From Acidobacteriota bacterium (lineage in GTDB: Bacteria; Acidobacteriota; Thermoanaerobaculia; Multivoradales; J023), in assembly GCA_029263395.1 (NCBI GenBank), contig JAJCXO010000257.1:1-64000 (forward strand): a DNA stretch of 64,000 nt, read 5' to 3'. Both the position numbers and the translations under genes were made by a program. Below the pieces are notes generated by a model. The model had not been told where the DNA came from, searched no databases, and worked only from the letters and a program-made list of their open reading frames with translations. This document shows positions 23,290 through 31,968 of this stretch, piece by piece; within the stretch, counting starts at the first letter, position 1, and every line of letters starts with the position of its first letter.

Positions 23290-23324
23290 CTTGCAAATTG
23301 AATATTGGATATTCAATTTACAAG
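23290..23324. promoter_or_regulatory. 35-bp palindrome at the DUF4143 ATPase start
   Basis: CTTGCAAATTGAATAT and ATATTCAATTTACAAG flank a 3-bp spacer (TGG) and match at 15 of 16 positions. It is strikingly AT-rich against the local background and sits 6 bp upstream of the ATG. It is probably an operator for self-repression or a promoter element. Confidence 0.65.
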
Positions 23325-23360
23325 ACTGAGAAGGTCGCGTCAAAGCGTCCGGTCCCCTGA

Positions 23361-23490
23361 GTCAGCAGACCAAACCGGGCGGACACAAGGCCCGCCCCTA
23401 CGGCCGTCTGCCCATACAGCCCAGGGTCAGCAGACCAAACCGGGCGGACACAAGGCCCGCCCCTACGTCCGTCTGCCCCTACGCCCCAGG
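23361..23490. repeat. Two 65-bp direct repeats with GGGCGGACACAAGGCCCGCCC palindromes
   Basis: GTCAGCAGACCAAACCGGGCGG begins at 23361 and again at 23426. Each unit contains GGGCGG...CCGCCC, a palindromic core that I associate with dispersed REP-like elements in many environmental genomes. The gap 23325-23654 holds only this element and the promoter of the molybdoenzyme operon. Confidence 0.8.
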
Positions 23491-23654
23491 GGAATCGACC
23501 GTGCTCGGCTGGAATCCCCTCGACCCTCCGAGCCCTCCCACAACCAACGAGCCCTCCCCCACACCCGGTTGACAGCGCCAGCAGCCCCCACCTAGTCTTG
23601 CCGCTGATCAAGACAACACGGGACCGATCACAACCGGCCAACCAGGGAGGCGGG

Positions 23655-25223
23655 ATGTCGGATTTGAGCCAGGTTGCAGCGGACGCGCCGATGCCCAAGT
23701 GGGCAAAAGTCATCGACCACGAAAGCTGTATCGGCTGCCACGCCTGCACCACGGCGTGTAAGTCTGAAAACGAGGTGCCGCTGGGGGTGACGCGAACCTA
23801 TGTGAAGTCGGTGGACGTGGGGATCTTCCCCCAGGCCCGGCGAGCCTTCCAGGTGACGCGTTGCAACCAATGTGACGATGCCCCTTGCACCACCGCCTGC
23901 CCAACCACCGCGATGTATCGCCGTGACGACGGCATCGTCGACTTCGACAAGTCGATCTGCATCGGCTGCAAAGCGTGTATCGCCGCCTGCCCGTATGATG
24001 CGATCTTCATCAACCCCGACGATCACTCGGCCGAGAAGTGCAACTTCTGCGCTCACCGGATCGACGTTGGGCTGGAGCCCGCCTGCGTCACGGTCTGCCC
24101 CACCCAGGCGATCATGGTCGGCGATATGAACGACCCAACCTCCCGCGTCGCCGAGATGGTCAACCGCGAAGCGGTGACGGTGCGACGGCCGGAGAAGGAA
24201 ACGCGGCCCAAGCTGTTCTACCGCGGCGCCCACCAGGCGACCCTTGATCCGCTCGCTGCCGAACGTCCCGAAGGTGACCTGTTCATGTGGAGCCAGCAAA
24301 CCACCGGCACCGACTATGTCGTCTCCGGCTGCCCCAGTACGGGAGGCAATACCGACTCGCCGCAGCAGTCCAACAACTCGTCCGCCGCTGCCGTCCTGTC
24401 GTACGACATCCCCCATAAGATGCCGTGGGATTGGCGGGTGAGTCTCTACACCCTCACTAAAGGGATCGCCGCCGGTGCCTACCTGGTACCTCTCTTGCTC
24501 GTGCTCACCGGCCAGATCTCCGAAACCAGCCCACTATGGGTGTGGGCAGCGCCGGTCCTCGGCGGGATCTTTCTGGCCATCACCGGCGCGCTGCTGATTT
24601 GGGATCTCGAACATCCCAAACGCTTCTACCTCATCTTCACACGACCGCAGTGGCGCAGTTGGCTGGTGAAAGGTGCCTTCATCATCGCCGGCTACTCGCT
24701 GGTGCTCGCCGGCCACTTCGCCGCCAGCTTGATGGACTGGAACGCTGGCCATCGTCTATTGATGTGGGCCGGTCTGCCGCTGGCGACCATGACCGCCATC
24801 TACACCGCCTGGCTATTCGCCCAATCCAAAGCCCGCGACCTGTGGCAAAGTCCACTGCTGCCGCCGCACCTCTTCGTGCAGACCTTACTCGCCGGCTCCG
24901 CCGCTCTGATGCCGATCAGCGCTCTCGAAGACCCCTTCACCCTACCGCCGATGATGTGGATGCTGGCCTTCTCCAGTCTCGCGCATCTGCTGTGTGTGTG
25001 GGGCGAAGCGACGTTGCCCCACGTCACCGCCCATGCCCGCCTCGCCAACCACGAGATGGTGAGCGGTCGTTACGGTCGGTACTTCTGGGCCGGCATTGTC
25101 CTGGTTGCCTTCGGCCTGGCCGCGCCCTGGATCCACGGCTTGACCGCACCGTTGGCGCTGCTTGGCTTGCTCGCCTTTGAGCACGCTTATGTGCAGGCCG
25201 GCCAGAGCGTGCCGCTGGCCTAG
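23655..25223 (+). CDS. Fused 4Fe-4S ferredoxin / NrfD-type membrane subunit of a CISM oxidoreductase
   Basis: The 522-residue protein starts at an ATG behind GGGAGGCGGG. Residues 1-200 form a DmsB/PsrB-type electron-transfer unit with sixteen Cys in four clusters: C25/28/31/35, C70/73/78/82, C102/105/108/112 and C129/132/144/148. A linker rich in Ser/Gln/Asn (about 225-260) leads to an NrfD/PsrC-like membrane domain of about eight helices (about 270-520) that exchanges electrons with quinone. In most operons these are two separate genes. Catalytic subunit and chaperone follow in the same direction 66 bp and further downstream. No twin-arginine signal is present, so the iron-sulfur domain should face the cytoplasm. 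Confidence 0.88.
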   Translation: MSDLSQVAADAPMPKWAKVIDHESCIGCHACTTACKSENEVPLGVTRTYVKSVDVGIFPQARRAFQVTRCNQCDDAPCTTACPTTAMYRRDDGIVDFDKSICIGCKACIAACPYDAIFINPDDHSAEKCNFCAHRIDVGLEPACVTVCPTQAIMVGDMNDPTSRVAEMVNREAVTVRRPEKETRPKLFYRGAHQATLDPLAAERPEGDLFMWSQQTTGTDYVVSGCPSTGGNTDSPQQSNNSSAAAVLSYDIPHKMPWDWRVSLYTLTKGIAAGAYLVPLLLVLTGQISETSPLWVWAAPVLGGIFLAITGALLIWDLEHPKRFYLIFTRPQWRSWLVKGAFIIAGYSLVLAGHFAASLMDWNAGHRLLMWAGLPLATMTAIYTAWLFAQSKARDLWQSPLLPPHLFVQTLLAGSAALMPISALEDPFTLPPMMWMLAFSSLAHLLCVWGEATLPHVTAHARLANHEMVSGRYGRYFWAGIVLVAFGLAAPWIHGLTAPLALLGLLAFEHAYVQAGQSVPLA

Positions 25224-25289
25224 AGGATCGGCCCTGCTTCGACCTGCATCCGCAAACGACTTGCATCCGCGAAGACGAGACCTAAAGCC

Positions 25290-28190
25290 ATGGCCATCAA
25301 AGATCTCAATCAACGCGTCAGCGCCGCCAAAGCCGCTACCGAAGCCCGCGGCGAGACCTTCTACCCCGGAGCCAGCCGCGTCCATCTCGCCGCTTTTCCG
25401 CCTAAAGAGCGCTGGGACGATTGGGTGGAGCTCGATTCCAAGGCCTGGCCGGAACGCGTCGAGCGGCGCTACATGTTGGTGCCGACGACGTGCTTCAACT
25501 GCGAGTCGGCCTGCGGTCTCTTGGCCTACATCGACCGTGACACGATGCAGGTGCAGAAGTTCGAGGGCAACCCAGAACACCCCGGCTCGCGCGGACGCAA
25601 CTGTGCCAAAGGTCCGGCAACCCTCAACCAGATCACCGATCCAGACCGCATCCTGCACCCCCTCAAACGAGTTGGCGAACGCGGCGGTGGCGAGTGGCAG
25701 CAGGTGAGCTGGGACGAAGCGCTCGACACGATCGGCGGACGTATCCGTAAGGCGATGCAGGAGAAGCGCCACAACGAGATCATGTACCACGTCGGTCGCC
25801 CCGGCGAGGACGGATTCACCGAACGTATGCTGGCGGCCTGGGGCGTCGACGGCCACAATTCGCACACCAACATCTGCTCAGCCGGTGCCCGCGCCGGTTA
25901 TCAGTTGTGGTGCGGTATCGACCGTCCGAGCCCAGACCATGCCAACGCCGACGTCATCCTGCTGATTAGCTCGCACCTCGAAACTGGGCACTACTTCAAT
26001 CCCCACGCTCAACGCATCATCGAGGCCAAACATCGCGGCGCCAAGCTGATTGTGCTCGACACCCGGCTCTCCAACACCGCCACCCACGCCGACTTCTGGC
26101 TCGCCACTCAACCGGGCTCAGAAGCCGCCATGATGCTGGCGATTGCCAGCCACTTGATCCGCCACCGGCTCTACGATGCCGAATTCATGCGGCGCTGGTG
26201 GAATTGGCAGGAGTATCTCGCCGCAGTGCACCCCGGCCTGGAGTCGACGTTCGAGAACTTCCAGACCATGCTCGAAGCGGAGTACGAGGATTACACCTTC
26301 GAGTTTGCCGCCGCTGAAACCGGCGTCGACGCCGACACGATCCGCCAGGTGGCGGAGGTGGTGGCAACCGCTGGTAGTCGACTCTCGACCCACAACTGGC
26401 GGTCGGCGGCAGCTGGCAACGAAGGCGGCTGGCAGGTGGCGCGGACGTTGTTTTTCCTCAACTGCCTGACCGGCTCGGTGGCGACGCCTGGGGGCACCTA
26501 CCCCAACGCCTGGAACAAGTTTGTCGCTCGTCCGATCCATCTGCCGAGCCACCCCGACACCTGGAACGAGGTCAACTGGCCGGGTGAGTTCCCGCTCTCG
26601 ATGTACGAGTTGTCGTTCCTGTTGCCTCACCTGGTGAAAGACGGTCGCGGTCGTCTCGACACCTATTTCACTCGCGTCTACAACCCAGTGTGGACCAATC
26701 CCGACGGCTTCTCTTGGATCGAGATGTTGACCAACGAGGACAAAGTTGGCCTGCATGTGTCACTGACTCCAACCTGGAACGAGACCGCCTATTTCGCGGA
26801 CTTCATCCTGCCGATGGGGGTTGGCTCCGAGCGTCACGACATTCACTCCTACGAAACCCACGACGCGCAGTGGATCGGTTTTCGCCAACCCGTGATGCGG
26901 GCCGCCCGCGAACGCCTCGGCGAATCCATGACCGATACTCGCGAGACCAATCCTGGTGAGGTGTGGGAGGAGAACGAGTTCTGGATGGAGCTGACCTGGC
27001 GGATCGATCCAGACGGTGAGCTCGGCATCCGCAAATTCTTCGAGTCAAAGGAGCGACCCGGCGAACAGCTGACGGTGGACGAGTATTACGGCTGGCTGTT
27101 TGAAAGCTCGGTGCCGGGGCTGCCTGAGAAAGCGGCAGCCGAAGATCTTTCACCGCTCGACTATATGCGACGTTACGGCTCGTTCGAGGTCGCCCGCGGC
27201 ATCGGCGCGGTATATGCAACCGAGGTTGCGGACGACGAACTGGAAGACCTCGGCGAAACCGCCTTCGGTCGCGTCTACACCCGGACCAAAGCGCCGGCAC
27301 CGCTCAACATGGCACCCACCGGCGCGCCTGATCCCGACGCCGAAGGCCGACGACCGGTTGGCGTGCGGGTGGACGGTAAAGTCCTGCGCGGCTTCCCAAC
27401 CCCCTCCGGCAAGCTCGAGTTCTACTCTCCAACCCTGGCTACCTGGGGCTGGAAAGAGGTGGCGATCCCGACCTACATGAAGAGTCACGTCCATCCCCAG
27501 AACATGGACGCCGATCAAAAGGTTTTGATCTCGACCTTCCGCATCCCGACCCAAATCCACACTCGCAGCGCCAATGCCAAATGGCTCGACGAGATCTCCC
27601 ACACCAACCCGCTGTGGCTGCATCCCAAAGACGCCCGACCCCTCGGCGTCAAAACCGGCGATCTGCTGCGGGTAGAAACCGAGATCGGCTACTTTGTGGT
27701 CAAAGCCTGGGTCACCGAAGGTATCAAGCCGGGGACGGTTGCCTGCTCCCATCACATGGGACGCTGGAAGCTACACGACCATGGCCAGCGTCAGATGATG
27801 GCCACCGCGGCGCTGGAACAGGACGGTGGCAATTGGGCTTTACGTCAAAAGAAGGCCGTCGGTCCCTACGAGTCATCCGACCCGGACACGCAGCGCATCT
27901 GGTGGACCGATGTCGGTGTGCATCAGAACCTCACCTTCCCGGTCCATCCCGACCCGGTCTCCGGCATGCACTGCTGGCACCAGGCGGTACGGGTAGTAAA
28001 AGCCCAGCCGGACGATCGGTACGGCGAGATCTTTGTCGACATCGACAAGTCGCACCAGGTGTTCAAGAATTGGCTGGCCAAAACTCGCTCCGCCGTCGAC
28101 CATTCTCCCGATGGCACGCGCCGACCGCACTGGCTGATCCGTCCCGTCAAGCCGACGGCCGCGGCCTACAAGCTGCCGGTCAAGGGTTGA
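25290..28190 (+). CDS. Molybdopterin oxidoreductase catalytic subunit (DMSO reductase superfamily)
   Basis: The 966-residue protein has an N-terminal 4Fe-4S site C68-x2-C71-x3-C75...C105 and Mo-bisPGD domains. C196 in SHTNICSAGARAGYQLW is a candidate Mo ligand. Further family segments are GAKLIVLDTRLSNTATHADFW and FPTPSGKLEFYSPTL, with C-terminal HTRSANAKWLDEISHTNPLWLHPKDARPLGVKTGD. No twin-arginine signal or membrane segment is seen, so it probably works in the cytoplasm. Cytoplasmic relatives with NrfD partners include the sulfite dehydrogenase SoeABC, but the motifs differ and the substrate is uncertain. It lies between the FeS/NrfD fusion and a TorD-like chaperone. Confidence 0.88.
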   Translation: MAIKDLNQRVSAAKAATEARGETFYPGASRVHLAAFPPKERWDDWVELDSKAWPERVERRYMLVPTTCFNCESACGLLAYIDRDTMQVQKFEGNPEHPGSRGRNCAKGPATLNQITDPDRILHPLKRVGERGGGEWQQVSWDEALDTIGGRIRKAMQEKRHNEIMYHVGRPGEDGFTERMLAAWGVDGHNSHTNICSAGARAGYQLWCGIDRPSPDHANADVILLISSHLETGHYFNPHAQRIIEAKHRGAKLIVLDTRLSNTATHADFWLATQPGSEAAMMLAIASHLIRHRLYDAEFMRRWWNWQEYLAAVHPGLESTFENFQTMLEAEYEDYTFEFAAAETGVDADTIRQVAEVVATAGSRLSTHNWRSAAAGNEGGWQVARTLFFLNCLTGSVATPGGTYPNAWNKFVARPIHLPSHPDTWNEVNWPGEFPLSMYELSFLLPHLVKDGRGRLDTYFTRVYNPVWTNPDGFSWIEMLTNEDKVGLHVSLTPTWNETAYFADFILPMGVGSERHDIHSYETHDAQWIGFRQPVMRAARERLGESMTDTRETNPGEVWEENEFWMELTWRIDPDGELGIRKFFESKERPGEQLTVDEYYGWLFESSVPGLPEKAAAEDLSPLDYMRRYGSFEVARGIGAVYATEVADDELEDLGETAFGRVYTRTKAPAPLNMAPTGAPDPDAEGRRPVGVRVDGKVLRGFPTPSGKLEFYSPTLATWGWKEVAIPTYMKSHVHPQNMDADQKVLISTFRIPTQIHTRSANAKWLDEISHTNPLWLHPKDARPLGVKTGDLLRVETEIGYFVVKAWVTEGIKPGTVACSHHMGRWKLHDHGQRQMMATAALEQDGGNWALRQKKAVGPYESSDPDTQRIWWTDVGVHQNLTFPVHPDPVSGMHCWHQAVRVVKAQPDDRYGEIFVDIDKSHQVFKNWLAKTRSAVDHSPDGTRRPHWLIRPVKPTAAAYKLPVKG

Positions 28191-28205
28191 ACCACAAAGC
28201 TTTTT

Positions 28206-28229
28206 GTAGTGGCGCACGGCCGTGCGCCC
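28206..28229. repeat. Perfect 18-bp palindrome in a REP-like element
   Basis: GGCGCACGGCCGTGCGCC (28211-28228) is a perfect inverted repeat with no loop, preceded by GTAGT. It lies between the catalytic subunit stop and the chaperone start and contains the alternative GTG start of the chaperone at 28222. Confidence 0.8.
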
Positions 28230-28254
28230 ATCTGGCGAGCAAAGACGGCTCCTG

Positions 28255-29112
28255 ATGGAAATCTTCCGCAGCTTAGGGGCCCTGATTGAGCCGCCCCGGC
28301 CCGACCTCGCCGCGTTGGCCGACCTGCTCGAGCTCGGACCACTACCGCCTGAAGCCGAATACACCGACCTCTTCCTGTTCCAGCTTTACCCCTATGCCTC
28401 GGTTTACCTCGGACCGGAAGGCATGCTCGGCGGCGAGGCCCGCGACCGCATTGCTGGGTTCTGGCGCGCCCTCGATCAGGCCCCGCCAGCCGAGCCCGAC
28501 CACCTCACCGTCATGCTCGCCTTTTACGCCGAGCTCTGCGATCACGAGGCCCGCGATGTTGCCCATTCCGAACGCTGGCGCCAAGCCCGGAAGGCCTATC
28601 TGTGGGAGCATTTGTTGAGCTGGCTACCAGCCTACCTGGCCAAGCTGGATGCGATCGCCCCGGCGTTCTATCGCAACTGGAGCACGCTCCTGCTAGAAGC
28701 GCTGGCGAGCGAAACTACAAAGGTCGGCCCGCAAGATCGCTTGCCGTTACATTTGCGCTCAGCTCCCGCCATCGCCGACCCGCGCGACGAGGGTCTCGAC
28801 ACGTTTCTAGGTAGCCTGCTCAGCCCCGCCCGCAGCGGTGTCCTCTGGGTCCGCGATGACCTGAGTCGTGCTGCCCGCGAGTTAGAGCTCGGTTCCCGTA
28901 TCGGCGAACGGCGCTACGTACTGAAGGCATTGCTCGGCCAGGACTCGACTGCGATCCTCAAATGGCTGGCGGATGATTCGTCGGCATGGGCGGAACGATT
29001 AGGGGGCCGAGAGGAAGCCTGGGGGCCGGTCCTGCAACACTGGACAGCACGAGCTCATACGACGTCGAAATTCCTAACTGAGCTGAGTCAGACGAGCAAA
29101 CTTGGTGACTAA
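28255..29112 (+). CDS. TorD/DmsD-family molybdoenzyme maturation chaperone
   Basis: The 285-residue, helix-rich protein includes YTDLFLFQLYPYASVYLGPEGMLGGEARDRIAGFWRAL, characteristic of TorD/NarJ-type chaperones, and DHLTVMLAFYAELCDHE. These bind the apo-catalytic subunit and assist molybdenum cofactor insertion. TorD proteins are typically about 200-220 residues, so the C-terminal 75 residues (SARSGVLWVRDDLSRAARELELGSRIGERRYVLKALL-type helix region) are additional. I chose ATG 28255; GTG 28222 would place the first codons inside the palindrome. It is third in the operon. Confidence 0.75.
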   Translation: MEIFRSLGALIEPPRPDLAALADLLELGPLPPEAEYTDLFLFQLYPYASVYLGPEGMLGGEARDRIAGFWRALDQAPPAEPDHLTVMLAFYAELCDHEARDVAHSERWRQARKAYLWEHLLSWLPAYLAKLDAIAPAFYRNWSTLLLEALASETTKVGPQDRLPLHLRSAPAIADPRDEGLDTFLGSLLSPARSGVLWVRDDLSRAARELELGSRIGERRYVLKALLGQDSTAILKWLADDSSAWAERLGGREEAWGPVLQHWTARAHTTSKFLTELSQTSKLGD

Positions 29113-29126
29113 CTCGATTTCGTCCG

Positions 29127-29327
29127 AAACCCGTTTCTCGCCTCCCAGGGAAGCCCCTGTGGAGCGAGCACGCAGCGAGTATGTATGAGCAAGAGGATAG
29201 ACTCGAGCTCTCCAAACTATTGTAACCAATAGGTTTGGCGGACACTAAGGCGCCCAGGCGAGTCACCCACCAGGGCGCGCAGTCCACAAGGAGCGACCGG
29301 ACAGCCGGCGTTGTCGGACGAGATCTA
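29127..29327. repeat. Dispersed 200-bp repeat, copy B
   Basis: Counterpart of 7284-7483. It lies between the convergent chaperone and HlyD-like genes, and its right end includes the HlyD stop codon (29325-29327). Conserved blocks and spacing are kept along its whole length, including the CTCCCAGGG / CCCTGTGGAG hairpin. Confidence 0.9.
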
Positions 29328-30356
29328 ACTCGACGCCCGCAATCCAACCTGCACCATTTCACCGGGAGCCAACGAGCCTTCGGTCAACTCGATGCGCGCC
29401 AGGTAACCCCATTCCGGAGCGCCGGCACGTTGCCATAGCTCTTCCGGCAATTGCAGCCGCTCGACTCCAACGCTCGTAACAACTCCGACCAACCGTTCAC
29501 CGGTGGCGCGACGGATCTCGGCTTCGGTACCCACGGCGACACTTGGAACGCCCCGTGAACCGAGCCAAGCGCGGACTTCGTGGGCGACCTTCGGGCTAAT
29601 ACGCAGGACTGGCGAACCCTCCCTGAGCCAGCCGCCAGTCGAGCTATAAATCTGGGTGACCTGCCCTGGTGAAACGCTGCGCAAGACAAGACGCTCGAGT
29701 CGACTGTCGAGCTCGGCGAGACGGCGTCTAGCCATCACGATCGGCCACTGATTTGGCCCTTCCGCCGTTTGGGCTCGGACTCCCGAACGATCGGCGCTGA
29801 GACGCCCGAGGCGATAACGATCGCGGTCTGCGGCAAGACGCGCCTCGACCACCGCCAAGTCACGTCGCACGTCCGCAGCACGTTCGCTCGGCGCCACCCC
29901 TTCGGCAACAAGCTTCTGGTCGACCGCTAGACGTTCACGCAGAGCCTGCGCCCGTGCCACTCCTTCGTCGACCGCGGCCGCCAGTTTGGCGAGTTCGAGC
30001 CCTGCTGCCTCACGGTCGAGCTCAAAACGGCGCGAACGCCCTTGTTGCGTCGAGCTTTCTTGCTGGTGCAACGATTCGAGCTCGGCATCCAACACAGCAC
30101 CGCGAGCGTTCAACGGTCCGGGGTCGAGACGTGCCAGGGTGTCGCCGGCTGCCACCGACTGATGCAGTGCAACCGTGAGCTCCAACAACCGACCATCTTC
30201 GGGAGCGGAAACCACCACCGGATCGGCCCACGCCAAGGCGGGGATTTGGTCCGTCGGTTGCCGGGCGAGGGCAATCACCGCAATCGCCAAACCAGCTAGC
30301 CAAACCAGAGTTGTCAGCCGGCGCCGCGTGGCCAGAGAGACGTTGAAAGCCATCAT
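29325..30356 (-). CDS. HlyD-family membrane-fusion (periplasmic adaptor) protein
   Basis: The 343-residue protein has one N-terminal membrane segment (about 15-31). Then comes a split lipoyl-type domain with VVVSAPEDGRLLELTVALHQSVAAGDTLARLDPGPL, a long helical hairpin (about 85-205, rich in Arg/Glu/Ala) and a beta-barrel ending SLAPGEMVQVGLR. Adaptors of this kind bridge an inner-membrane transporter and an outer-membrane channel, but neither is adjacent. Its ATG overlaps the DUF4956 stop (TGATG). Context with a VTC polymerase suggests an envelope or polymer export role; this is inference. Confidence 0.82.
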   Translation of the reverse strand: MMAFNVSLATRRRLTTLVWLAGLAIAVIALARQPTDQIPALAWADPVVVSAPEDGRLLELTVALHQSVAAGDTLARLDPGPLNARGAVLDAELESLHQQESSTQQGRSRRFELDREAAGLELAKLAAAVDEGVARAQALRERLAVDQKLVAEGVAPSERAADVRRDLAVVEARLAADRDRYRLGRLSADRSGVRAQTAEGPNQWPIVMARRRLAELDSRLERLVLRSVSPGQVTQIYSSTGGWLREGSPVLRISPKVAHEVRAWLGSRGVPSVAVGTEAEIRRATGERLVGVVTSVGVERLQLPEELWQRAGAPEWGYLARIELTEGSLAPGEMVQVGLRASS

Positions 30357-31045
30357 CAGCCCCCTTGTACGCGGGCAGCGGGCATTAGAGATACCGCAGT
30401 GACTCGCACCTGCTTGAGCTCACTCACCAACTCGGTGCCACTGCCGTCATTGCGCAGATCGAGATCGTAAACCAACTCGTCTTCGGCCTCGCTGACACTC
30501 CGCACCCCACTCAGCCGAAAGTTCGTGCAGTGACTGCGTAGGATCTTGGCGATCTGCAGGCGCTCCTGGCTGCTACCGCTAAACCTGAACCGAAGCAGTC
30601 CTTCGGCCCGAGTCGGTGCGCCGAACGAAGTCCATGACAGGAAAAGGGCCGCAGCGCCGATCGAACCCGCCGAGACCAGGGCGAGCATGCCGGCGCCAAC
30701 CCCGGCCGCCATACCCGCGGCGACGGCGAGGAACAGGAAGGCAGTGTCGAGAGCATCTTTGATTGGCGTCCGAAAGCGGACAATCGCCAACGCCGCGCCG
30801 AGACCAAAAGCCCGTGCCAGGCTGTCGCCAACGACACACATTATCACCGCCACCACCAGGCTGAGGAGCACCAACGCCTGGGTGAAATTCTGACTGTAGT
30901 TCAGGGTGCTGTGCGAGACGCGGTAGATCCAGGCCACTATAGAGCCGGCGAGAAACGCCACTAGCAGCCGCAACAGCAAGTCCTGTAAGCCAATGGCGGC
31001 GGGTCCAGAAGACCCTGCCAGGAAGGTGTTGAGCAACTCGTTCAT
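30356..31045 (-). CDS. DUF4956 membrane protein
   Basis: The 229-residue protein starts at ATG 31045, which overlaps the VTC gene stop. It has four to five membrane helices in the first 150 residues. They include LGAALAIVRFRTPIKDALDTAFLFLAVAAGMAAGVG, the conserved DUF4956 segment with an Arg-Phe-Arg motif. A cytoplasmic domain of about 80 residues follows (LLRFRFSGSSQERLQIAKIL...DELVYDLDLRNDG) with an ACT-like look. DUF4956 genes often sit next to VTC polyphosphate polymerases, where they may form a membrane platform. The exact role is unknown. Confidence 0.85.
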   Translation of the reverse strand: MNELLNTFLAGSSGPAAIGLQDLLLRLLVAFLAGSIVAWIYRVSHSTLNYSQNFTQALVLLSLVVAVIMCVVGDSLARAFGLGAALAIVRFRTPIKDALDTAFLFLAVAAGMAAGVGAGMLALVSAGSIGAAALFLSWTSFGAPTRAEGLLRFRFSGSSQERLQIAKILRSHCTNFRLSGVRSVSEAEDELVYDLDLRNDGSGTELVSELKQVRVTAVSLMPAARVQGG

Positions 31046-31779
31046 GACGCCTGAACCTGACCCGAAATCATGGGGCCGCTCTCGACTAGACAGAGGCTCA
31101 TACCGTACTTGGAGCACGAGGTGCGTTCGAGCTCGAAATCATACGCGAGGCTCTGCATCCAACGTGGAGCGGAACCGAAGAACTTGAGCTCGAGCACGGC
31201 TCGCGGATCGGACTCGGCAAACATCCAACCGCCGGCACCGAGTCCGGTGGTGGCGCAGTGTTCGAGCATCTGGGTTTCGACGGCACGGTCGATGGTCATC
31301 CGTGCACCATCCCCCCATGAACTGGTCCAGGCCCTGCGCTGGTATCTCACCCAAGCCCTTGGAGTCATCTGACGACGGTCAATGACTTCGCGGATGGAAT
31401 CGAGCTCTTGCCTGGCCGAAGACCGCTGATAGGTGGTCACCGGCGGCAGCCCACACGCCATTCGTTCGGCATCGTCGGGATCGAGCCGCACGCGCGTTTT
31501 GTAGATCGACGAACCGAAACGCTGCTTGAGCTCCAAGAAGAACGGCGGCTTTGGCTCGAGCGCGTAACATCGTAGCCGAACCTTCGATCGCATCACGATG
31601 CCATCGTCCGTCTCGCGAGCGTCATCATTGCCTGGGGTATCGAAGTACAGACTATTGACCGGGTAAGCTCCGCTCTGCGAATGCTTGTCGGTCTCGATAT
31701 GAAAACCAGCAACCCGCTCAATCTCCATAGCTACGTCTTCGTGAATCCTGTACTTGTTTTCGAAGCGTGGCATCGTCAT
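31042..31779 (-). CDS. VTC-domain polyphosphate polymerase
   Basis: The 245-residue protein, starting at ATG 31779 behind an AGGA site, is a tunnel-fold VTC domain. It shows RFENKYRI at the start, YPVNSLYFDTPGND, KVRLRCYALEPKPPFFLELKQRFGSSIYKTRVRL and RAVLELKFFGSAPRWM. The basic residues and E/K pairs on alternating strands are those that bind phosphate and Mn in yeast Vtc4. Bacterial members are thought to make polyphosphate from ATP. It is the first gene of an overlapping VTC-DUF4956-HlyD operon and is divergent from galactokinase. Confidence 0.85.
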   Translation of the reverse strand: MTMPRFENKYRIHEDVAMEIERVAGFHIETDKHSQSGAYPVNSLYFDTPGNDDARETDDGIVMRSKVRLRCYALEPKPPFFLELKQRFGSSIYKTRVRLDPDDAERMACGLPPVTTYQRSSARQELDSIREVIDRRQMTPRAWVRYQRRAWTSSWGDGARMTIDRAVETQMLEHCATTGLGAGGWMFAESDPRAVLELKFFGSAPRWMQSLAYDFELERTSCSKYGMSLCLVESGPMISGQVQAS

Positions 31780-31968
31780 AACTTGATTCCTGTAGTCGAG
31801 TTTGATCGCTCGGACGTACGGGCACTTCCGCACACTGGGAACAGCAGCACCCTTACCGTCTCTTCACACATTCTTTATTGATGCATCAGCCGCACGAATC
31901 CTTCGCCGACTCGCAACAAGCTTCTGCTTGACGCCTCAAATCTCGCTCGCGACAATCCCGATAGCACC

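Noticed and set aside
26118-26756. Minus-strand frame of 212 codons inside the molybdoenzyme gene
   Set aside because: Shadow of a strongly supported gene.
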